Positions 9,681 to 18,900 of a stretch of 64,000 bases of DNA are shown here, one piece after another (within the stretch, counting starts at the first letter, position 1; every line of letters begins with the position of its first letter). The notes beneath the pieces were generated by a model. That model ran no database searches. It had not been told where the DNA came from and worked only from the letters and a program-made list of their open reading frames with translations. Origin of the DNA: Zymoseptoria tritici IPO323. Taxonomy: Eukaryota > Ascomycota > Dothideomycetes > Mycosphaerellales > Mycosphaerellaceae. A program made the position numbers and the translations under genes. The stretch covers positions 248,001 through 312,000 of the forward strand of contig NC_018214.1 in the NCBI RefSeq assembly GCF_000219625.1. Direction: 5' to 3'.

Positions 9681-12056
9681 ATGGCCGCCACAGGAGGTTC
9701 CGCCTTGATGTGCCTTGCGCACATCGCTGCCCCACTCACACGCAAAATCAAGCAAGCCTTCGTTGATTACCTCTTCCCATCTTCTGACATCGTCGTCCTG
9801 TCCCAAGCACTTCCGCAACATGCGCACAGCCTTGCGCCTAGGAACCCTGCGGTTGACATCGGATCTGCACTCGGACACTTCGCCAACCAACTACCCGCCC
9901 CCACTCCGACACAACAAGTCGAGATTGTCAGAATTCTCCAGGTCATTCGCCCACCGCCCACCACCACCATCGGCGAATTCGAGCCACGCGGGGCTAGCTG
10001 CCTCCCTTTCGCCCTCCTGTTCGCCCTTCTCGCACTCCTCGCGTTGTCCATCTCTCTTTCCGCGCGCAGCAAGGCCACCTTTGCCGCTGCAAGCTACGAT
10101 ACCGCTCCCAGCAAGGCCATCCATGCCGCTGCCAGCAACAACAAGACCGCAAAAAGCAGTGAGAAGAAGGAGAAGAAGCAGCGATCCGAAATGCTTCCAG
10201 GTCTCATTGTGCTCCGAGTGAAAGACAAGCTAGAGACCCAAGATGCGCAACGCGTCCTACTAGAGCGCAAGGTGAAGGCACTTCAGCAAGAGAACCAGAA
10301 TCTCGAGAGCAAAGTTCTCTCGGTGCAGCAAGAGAGCCAATCTCAGCTCCAGCGCGCCCAGACAGACTTTGCTAAGAAACTCGCGGCTCTTCAAGAAGAA
10401 TCCACAAGCCACGAACGTGAAGTGAACAAGCTCAAGCAAGAAAACAAAGCTCGTGAGGAGACAAATCGCTCGGCCGAGCAAGAGAGCAATCGCAAGCTCC
10501 AGCAGGCCGAGAAGGATTGCTCAGAACGTGCCGCAAAGGCCACCCTTGCCCAAGAAAACGAGAGAATGCTTCACACCTTGGCCCGGCAAGAAGATACTGC
10601 ACGCCATCAAAAGGAAGTGGAGGCGTTGAAGGAGGCACTCGCCGAAGCCGAAGAAGAACTCGCAGAAGCTGTCAAAGACTGCGCGGAAGAATACGACCAG
10701 CTGATCATGGAGAAGCAGACGCTTAGAGAAGACCGCAAGATGCTCGTTACAGCGTTGACCGCTCAGAAAGGGCTGAAGCTCGTCTCTAAGCTGGCACGGC
10801 GTTGGTATTGCAAGACCATCCTCTCTCGAGCATGTGCTGCAAAGAAAACGCAGAACGACCTCATGGAGAAGAAGATCAACGGTATCACTGCGCAGGCTGA
10901 GCTGCAAGCAAGCGCCACTCGTGAACGCATGACGCAGGAAGCAGACCGCGCTGCAAGAAAGTTTCGTTTTGCGCACTTGCAAGAAATCGCAGGAGAAGCG
11001 CTCCACGCACAATCGATTGAGGGCTTCGAGGTCCCCGGTGAGTCGAAACGTCTCGCCAGAGGTGGAAAAGGTCGCAGTAAGGCACTGCACAGGGAGAAGG
11101 ATGCGCTGGAAGATACCACCAGAGTCTTGCGCGAGGAACTCGCTTCTGAGAAGGCACACAGTGCCGAGCTTCACGATGAAGTCCACGACCCCGAGACTGG
11201 CTACCTGTTCCGACTCAGCGAGGCGAATCGGATGAAGCAGCAGCACGAGCAGCATGTCGAGCAGCTCAAGCAACAAATTGAGGAACTGTCAACTAAGCTT
11301 GACCGCGTGACTGCGCAGGATAAATCGGACGAGAGCGCAAATCAGAAACCCGAAGAGGCTTTTTCTGTGCAAGCAAAGGAGGTTACAGAACAAGCCACCC
11401 AAACTGAGGACGAGCACAAGCGTGAGAGAGGTGGGAGACGCTACAATCGGCCGCTTCACGCAGAGCTCAAACAGAAAGGCGAATACATCACCGAACTTGA
11501 AGGCAAGATCCAGCGTTTGGAGAATTGTGTAAAGCACGATCTCGAGAGCTATCGAGGTGAAGATCACGCCTCCGACGCAGTGGGCGCTACATTCTCGCAG
11601 ACACGTCAAGAACTGCAAGAATATAACATCGAGCCACCTGCAGTCGCTCTCCCTGGACCTCGAGATCCAATTCAGCGACGGCGTCACGACGCGGACACTC
11701 ATAGCTCAGTCTGCACCTCAGTCTCTCCAGCATCGACACCAAAGGGCCCGGACCCTCCCCCAAATACACCAATAGGTCCTGGAAAACGTGGATTCCCTCC
11801 TCCGGGACAAATGAAAGCCCCAGTTCTGGATTCACCGAGCGGTCCACGAGCAGATCAATCTCCGACTTCTCCACGACCTTCCTCACCTCCGACCGCACCA
11901 GTGACCATTCCAGCGGGTCCACGCAACACGCAAAGCGGTCGTCGTCCTCCACCGCAGTCGTCACCGGCTAGTAGAGGGCCTACAGGTCAACAGCAGCGGC
12001 GGCATGGGGAAGGTATGGGCGCATCGAGATATGCGCCGCCTGGTTTCAAGAAGTAG
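9681..12056 (+). CDS. Single-pass membrane coiled-coil protein, family unknown
   Basis: An uninterrupted 791-aa frame whose start is the first ATG in a good context after a stop-rich leader. Residues 1-100 are mildly hydrophobic. Residues about 107-128 form one strong transmembrane helix (FALLFALLALLALSISL). Residues about 170-610 are a long charged coiled coil rich in E, K, Q and A heptads. Residues about 650-791 are a proline-rich tail with P-G-P and PPP runs. The tail contains the segment KAPVLD preceded by FPPPGQ, which reappears in the tail of the next gene (12906-20303). The same architecture and shared tail suggest the two genes are related or exchanged sequence. No enzymatic domain is visible and I do not recognise the family. 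A tether or scaffold role is only a guess from the architecture. Confidence 0.75.
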   Translation: MAATGGSALMCLAHIAAPLTRKIKQAFVDYLFPSSDIVVLSQALPQHAHSLAPRNPAVDIGSALGHFANQLPAPTPTQQVEIVRILQVIRPPPTTTIGEFEPRGASCLPFALLFALLALLALSISLSARSKATFAAASYDTAPSKAIHAAASNNKTAKSSEKKEKKQRSEMLPGLIVLRVKDKLETQDAQRVLLERKVKALQQENQNLESKVLSVQQESQSQLQRAQTDFAKKLAALQEESTSHEREVNKLKQENKAREETNRSAEQESNRKLQQAEKDCSERAAKATLAQENERMLHTLARQEDTARHQKEVEALKEALAEAEEELAEAVKDCAEEYDQLIMEKQTLREDRKMLVTALTAQKGLKLVSKLARRWYCKTILSRACAAKKTQNDLMEKKINGITAQAELQASATRERMTQEADRAARKFRFAHLQEIAGEALHAQSIEGFEVPGESKRLARGGKGRSKALHREKDALEDTTRVLREELASEKAHSAELHDEVHDPETGYLFRLSEANRMKQQHEQHVEQLKQQIEELSTKLDRVTAQDKSDESANQKPEEAFSVQAKEVTEQATQTEDEHKRERGGRRYNRPLHAELKQKGEYITELEGKIQRLENCVKHDLESYRGEDHASDAVGATFSQTRQELQEYNIEPPAVALPGPRDPIQRRRHDADTHSSVCTSVSPASTPKGPDPPPNTPIGPGKRGFPPPGQMKAPVLDSPSGPRADQSPTSPRPSSPPTAPVTIPAGPRNTQSGRRPPPQSSPASRGPTGQQQRRHGEGMGASRYAPPGFKK

Positions 12057-12905
12057 GAGCAGGATGTGGGAACAAAGGGAGGACATGGAAAGAGTTCCGG
12101 ACTCTTGGGGGAACAAAGGGAAGATCGGAAGGATGGACGATCAATGAGGAATTATGACAAAGGGAGGACATATGCGGTATCAGGGCTTGTTAGCACCCAA
12201 ATCGGTGTACGATGGGAGGGATTTCTGTCGAACGGAAGGATGGACGTTCGATAAGCAATCTACAACAGAACTTCAAGATTGTTCTCATGATGATTCTGAG
12301 AGAACACGAGTCGCAAGATGTCTCCACACGAAGATTGAAGCATTGCGAGGCGGGAAGCATAGATTTGAGTTTGAAATTCGACCGTACGTAAGTGAATGAA
12401 TTGACCACACTTGCTGCTTACAACAATATTCCTCATCATGTCCAACTCTCATCTCTTCCCATGCTGTGACCAAGGTTTTGCCGTCCTTCTCGCCGTTTGC
12501 CATCTTATCTGCCACCTCCCGTCAACTGCCGAAGGCAAACAGTGTGCTTCATCATTGAAGAGAACTTAGACAATAGGAACAATTACAGCAGAACCTCTCG
12601 AGTACTGTTATCTTCAATGCATCAGTTGTAGACCTCCCTCTCGTCTTTTCTTTTATTGTCAAGTTCGGCCAAAGCAACGATTTTCGCTACATCCTTTGTT
12701 CCCAATTCGTCCTCACGAAGCAATCGCCGGATCCGTCCCTTTGCTTCCGCAAACAAGTGCATACACAACAGTCCACCTCCGTCCTCCTGCGTAGGCGCGG
12801 AAGCGACAGCACTCGAGAAACTCCTCCTGGCCAGCATAGGCTTGTCTCACAACTTCGCCCTAAACTGACGGTACCCCGACTTACCAAGGAGAGGACTGCG
12901 TCCAC
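12057..12905. other. Intergenic stretch between the two membrane coiled-coil genes
   Basis: About 850 bp. The first 120 bp repeat the short unit AACAAAGGGA several times, with GGACAT-like neighbours. No supported gene. The right half should contain the promoter of the 2465-aa gene. Confidence 0.4.
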
Positions 12906-15900
12906 ATGGACCAACTCCTCGATCAAGTGGCCGACAACTTCGCCGTACCTGCCACGATCTACATCGAGCAAGCGGTCGAAAACTTCGCCGTACCTGGCGT
13001 GATCTACGTCGTCCACTTAATCGGCGCATATTTCTGGGAACACCTTCCAGAAGTGCAACCGCACAACCATGCCGTCAATGGCACAATCCAACCGACGGAA
13101 TCGCTTCTTCCCGTCGAAGCGACGATGGTGACGGAGACGGAGATTTGCAAAATCACCAAGTTTATCGAGCTCACTGAGTTTGAGACGGAGACGCAAACGA
13201 TCGACAAGTGTGGGCCGACGGTGTTCAAAAAGCTGCCGGAGGTGAAGTTCGTCGACTCGCAGACCACGAGCACTCAAAGGCTCGTGGATGCTTCCCAGAA
13301 AACCCTGTCGACTACGCCAATGGACTGGGAGTCGAGGATGTGGTGGATACTTGGGTTCATGGGGCTGGTGTTGGTGGTCGCTTTGCTCATTGCTTTGGTT
13401 CTTTGGACTTGCTTCGACGGCAATACCAATCACGATCCTCCCGCACCTCCACCTGGCGGAGATGGCGGCGGAAACGATGACGGCGGCGGTGGTGGCGGTG
13501 ATAATGGCGATGATGGTAAAAACAACGACGGCCTGCCTCCAGAAGATGAGTTTCCCGACAGCGATGGCGATTCGTCGTCTGGAGACGGTGATACTGGGCC
13601 ATCTGCGGACAACAACGATGCTGGACCTCCCGAAGATGACCATGAGGCTAGACCCGCAGAAGACGTGGGCGTCGAAGCTCCCGAAACGGATGGAGCTGTA
13701 CCTCCTGATGACGGCAGCGTTGGACCGCTCGAGAGCGACGATATCAGACCACCTGAGAATGACGACCATGCTGGAGCTCCCGAAGGCGATAATGCTGGAA
13801 CAGGAGGAGACGGAGACGATGCTGTTGCTCTTACTGAAGATGATGACCATGCTACATCGCCCGTTGGCGACATTGCCGGAGATGCTACTGGCCATGATGC
13901 TGAACTCTCCGAGAACGGCGCTGACGGAGCCACAGTCGAGTCTTCCTCGGCCAACGCACAAGACTCACAGTCGACCAATAATCAAAGCAGTCATTCGAGC
14001 TGGATCTCGCTGAAGCCCTTGACGCAATGGCTACCGGGGCTACCGAGCAGCACTGCGACAGACTCTGACCTGGACCAGCTGGCTAAGCTGCGGAATGAAC
14101 TGAAAGCCAGCCAGGAGAAAGTAGCGGAGACAAAGGCTGAACTGAGAGCGAGCAACGAGAAACGATCGGAGACAATGATCGGCTTTAAGGAGGCCTTGGA
14201 GTCCAAGAGAAAGGCAGGGGAGTCCAAGAAGGCGGCAGAGGAAAAACTCGCCAAGGTCGAGGAGCAGCTCTCGAGACAGAACAACGACACGGCCAACTCC
14301 ACGAAGGCAAGCCCTCACGCCGCAGAATTTACCCCCGCAGAGAGGCGAGAGGAACATGAAATTGCCCGCCTTCAGGCTCGTGAAGCTAAGCTTCAGGCCC
14401 GTGTAGCTGAGCTGGAAGCCAATCAGCGACCGACTGAGGGTGATCGAGCGGCATCTTCGGACGGTGGAACCCAAAACAGGGAACATGATCAATGCCCGTA
14501 TTCGCGAGAAGAGATAGGTGAGGTGATGAGAGATCAGCAACGACTTCGTACTCGCCTTGTCGAGCATATCCCGTACTTGGAGCAGGCGCTGAAGGATGCT
14601 ATAACACGGCGCGAGAAGGCAAAGGACAAGGCTCCAGGAAACGCCGGTAACCGGGGAGGGAGACCTGATGTCGAACGGACAAGGGAGGACTGCGACAGGG
14701 CAAAGATGTCCTTGCAGAAGTCTCGCGACGTATCTTCCAAGCTTTCTCTATGGCATCCTGGACCATTAGGAGCGCAATCTCAGGAAAGCGATCACACAGA
14801 CGACGAAGTCCCGGCCGGTGATAAGGAAGATGACCCTTGTGCAGAAGTGAGAGCGGATCTTCGAGCAGCACATGCGAAGATTGGCCGTCTACAGACTCTT
14901 CTCCTTGAGCTCGAAGTGGAGAACGCAGCTCTCAAGAGCCAGGGCTCTACAACCCGCCAGCCTCCAGTGCCATCGTACAAGGAACTCCTCGACCTGAACA
15001 GTGCTAAATTCAGCGAGGACAAGGACGCAAGATGGTTCGCGACTGAGAATGCTAGTCTAAGGGAGACGAACAGAAGCCTGAGAGCAGCCCAGAACAATGC
15101 CAATCCCTTGGGTCCGGCTCTGAATGTACAAGCAGCACCCCATCTCGCAATGCAAGGCGGCGTCATCGCAGAAAGCAGTATGCGGTTGGTCCGCGAGCTT
15201 GGAAGAGCTCATGAGAGGATCAAAGAACTTGAGTCCGTGAACCAGGCCCTGAGCAACGCCCGCTCACCGCCTCCCGACAAAGACGATGACCCTTGCAAGG
15301 AAGTGAAGAAAGAGCTCCAAGCAGCGCAGGGGAAGATCAAGACTCTGAGGGGGAAGGAAACGGCAGCTTTGAAAAGATGCAACGCAGCGGAAGCTGCCCT
15401 CAACGTCGGCGCCAAAGAAGCTCTGCAAAAGCTGCAGGAAAGCTACGAGTCCGATGCGAATCAGAAGATGATTGAGAACAAAAACCTCGCAAAGCAGATT
15501 GAGGAGCTCAAAGCTAAGCTCGAAAATCCGTCGCAGCGCTCGAAGACCCAAGGCAAATCTGAGACTGACAATGTCTTCGGCTCCTCTGAGATCGACCAAG
15601 CTGCCCAGGAATCTGAGTCGGCCGGCAATTCTGACAAGGACACGAAGAAAGATGTCGAACAGCTCACACAGCAGAATCAAAAGCTCCAAGAAGAGATTGA
15701 AAGCCAGAAGAAGCTTGTGGACGAAGCAGTCCTCTCTGCCGAACAAGCCTGGGCGAGCAATTCGCCGTCAAGAAAGTCGAAGGAGGCCGGATCTGGAAAC
15801 AATGAGGATCCTTGTAAGGAAGTGAAAGACGAGCTCCAAGCATCGCAGAAGGAGAAGGCAGCGCTCCAAGAGGAGCTTGAAGACCAGAAGAAGCTTGTGG

Positions 15901-18900
15901 ACGAGGCAGTCCTCTCTGCCGAACAAGCCTGGGCGAGCAATTCGCCGTCAAGAAAGTCGAAGGAGACCGGATCCGGAAACAATGAGGATCCTTGCAAGGA
16001 AGTCAAAGAAGAGCTTCAAGCAGCGCAAAAGAAGATCGTTACGCTCGAAGCCGAGATCCAGAGACTCGAGAAGCTGCTGACCAAGCCAGACCAGCTTGTC
16101 AAAGACGGTTCGGCGAGCAAGTCGAAGGAGGGCGGACTCGGACCCGAACCGGACGGCGACGCCGACCCTTGCAAGGAATGGAAAGATGCTCTCGAGGAAT
16201 CGCGACAGGATGTCAAGAGGATGGAGAAGCTGAGAAATGTGGAAGAGAGACTTCGAAAAGCGGCCCAAACGACCGCTGGTCAATTTTACCCTCCACATGT
16301 CTGGGACGACCTGCAAACTGAACATAAACTCGACGTGAACCAGACGATGGATGAGAACCGGGAATTGACGAAGGAGAACAAGAAGCTCAAACACAAGGTG
16401 GAGCATCTATCGCGGGGTGAGAAGAGCGACGCAGAGGATGAAAAAATCGACGACTTATTCTTCGACAACAATGGCGCATTTCAACCACTCCGAAAGCCCT
16501 CTGGGTTTGGTAAAGGTGCTCTCAAGAAACCTGATAGCACCAAGCCCGAGGTCAAGGTGGATCCCTGCAAAGAAGTAAAGGCCGATCTCGCGACCGCGAA
16601 GGCTGAAGTTGATAGACTGACGGCAGAGCTGGAGACTGCCAAGGCTGAGCTGGCGGCGAAGAAGAGCGCTGAGGCCAAACCTGAGACCGATCAGAAGCAG
16701 ACTCAAACCGAAGAAGATCCCTGCAAGGACGAGAAGATCAAGCTTGCTGCAGCGGAGAGGGAGGTCGAGAGCCTCACAGCCCAGCTTGCGGAAGCAAAGG
16801 CTTCGAAGAAGGCCAAGACTCTCGATGACCAGGGGGGACGCGCAAAATGGGATAAGACCCGTTCGCGGAACTTCTTGGAGGAAAAGGTGGATCGTCTGGA
16901 GAAGGAGCTGGGCGAGCTGAAGGAGGAGACCGAGAAAGCTGCGAAGGAGTTGCAAGACAAACTCGACTCGACCACGAAAGAGCGCGACGCTGCCAGAGAG
17001 GAGGTTGAGAAGTTGAAGGGCCAGCTGGCGACTGCTGGCTCTGATCTGACCACTAACCAGACCGCCAAAGAAAAGGTAATCGCCGATCTCGTAGCCGCGG
17101 AAGGAGCCCGCAAGACAGCAGAGAAAGAGCTTGTCACCCTTCGAGAGGAGCTCAAGACTGCCTCAGCCGCACTTCAAGAGAGCCTAACAGCGGTCAAGGA
17201 CGCGCTCAATGCTAAGGAAATAGCTCTCGCAAAGTGTAAAGTTGAGATCGTGGATCTCAATGAGAAGGTCAAGACTGCCAATGAGAAGGTCAAGACTGCC
17301 AATGAGAAGGCCAAGTCTGCCAACAACGCACGATTAGCCAGCCTGACAGCGGACAAGGAGGCGCTGAATGCCAAGGAAGCAGCTCTTAAAACGTGTGAAG
17401 CCGAGAAAGTTCAACTCAAGAAGCAGCTCGAAGATGACAACAACCCCGCACCAACCACAACACCTGGCGGAGGAGTCAAGTCCAGGACCACACTTGAGAT
17501 CGAGTTGAGCCAGGCATTGAAGAGGATTTCCCAGCTCGAGAAGGACCTGCAGAGTGCGAAGAAGTTGAACAACGCAAAGGCCGTCCTGGAAGAGAACGGG
17601 ACCCCGGCTCGCAATCCATGCCAGAAGTATATCGATGAGCTTGCGAAGGAGAAGGCTGAGGTCAAGCGATTGAAAGATAAGATTGCGCGACTGGAGCGAG
17701 TGATCCAGAATCTTCAAAATCGTCTTGAATCGACGCCAGACTGGCGTCCTGATGATGACGATAGTGAAGATGATCCTGAAGACGACAAGCCAGACCAAGG
17801 TAAAGCCGCGAATCCGAAAGACATCGCCGGAACACCGCAAGCAGGAGGAGCTGCACCAAAACCTGCCACATCGTCCGGGCAGAAGCAGCCTGGTGGTGAT
17901 AAAGCCACAGAGGCCGGATCGAATGCCGACAACCCTGTCGATCTAGAGCCGGATAGCAATAGAGAAGCAGAGAAGGCTCCCTCACCACCTTCGGATGTTC
18001 CATTGAAGCAACCTCCAAGTGCTCCAGTCTTTGAACCAGAGGACAGATCTCTTAGGGATTACGCGATCAAGGGCAACGACTCCTCAGACGAGTCGGCAGA
18101 CGGGCAGTCGGACAAAGATGATTCGCGCGATTCCGATGACGAGAATGAGACACCTGTGGCCCCCAACGATGTACCAGAGATCGACGACCTCCTCAAAAAT
18201 CTCGGTGTCGGCGGTAAAGAAGCCACGAAGGGCCCATTGTCGCCTCCTGTAGCTCCGGATCAGCAAGCTCCAGTCCCGATCGCCGACGACGAGCAGGACG
18301 TCAAGGTCAGCCAAGAGAAGAGCGACGAAGCCGAAGCACCCGCTCAGGACCCGACGGCTGTTCCACTTCCAACGAGTCCGAATGACACCGGTACCAGCAC
18401 CCCCCATGGTGGACCCAGCTCTAATGACAACTGGAGCGTAGCGAGTGACGTTGCGGAACTCAGGAAGAAGAAGCTGCAAGCGACCCAAGTCGACCAGAGG
18501 CACAAGAACCACACCGGAGGCTTCCGCGAGCAGAGACCAATGCCCGAAGGCGGCGATGAGAGAGATCGGGTCGAAAAGGAAAAGCAGAAGTCAGATGAAG
18601 CGGCCAGAAAGTTGCGAGAGATCCTTCGGAAACTGGATGAAGAACCGCCGGAGGTTGGTAATGTCAGTGATAGCGACTACAGCAGTGGGACCGGCAATGG
18701 CGAGGCCGACACTGGCGAGTTTGACGATGACGGCAAGAAAGGCGGCGACAGTGACGGCGACAATGGTGGCCACGATCCTCCTCCACCAACGCGAAAACCA
18801 ATGCCTGCCGCCTCCCAAGGAAGAAACGCTTCGGTCCCGAACTCGGTCGTTTCATCAGATTCGCAAGGGCAGTCGGACGTTCCCGTCGACAGTCGGCGTC

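Noticed and set aside
12400..12900. Search for an upstream exon of the giant coiled-coil gene
   Set aside because: No frame with a good donor site leads into 12906, and the ATG there already gives a plausible N-terminus with an internal duplicate.
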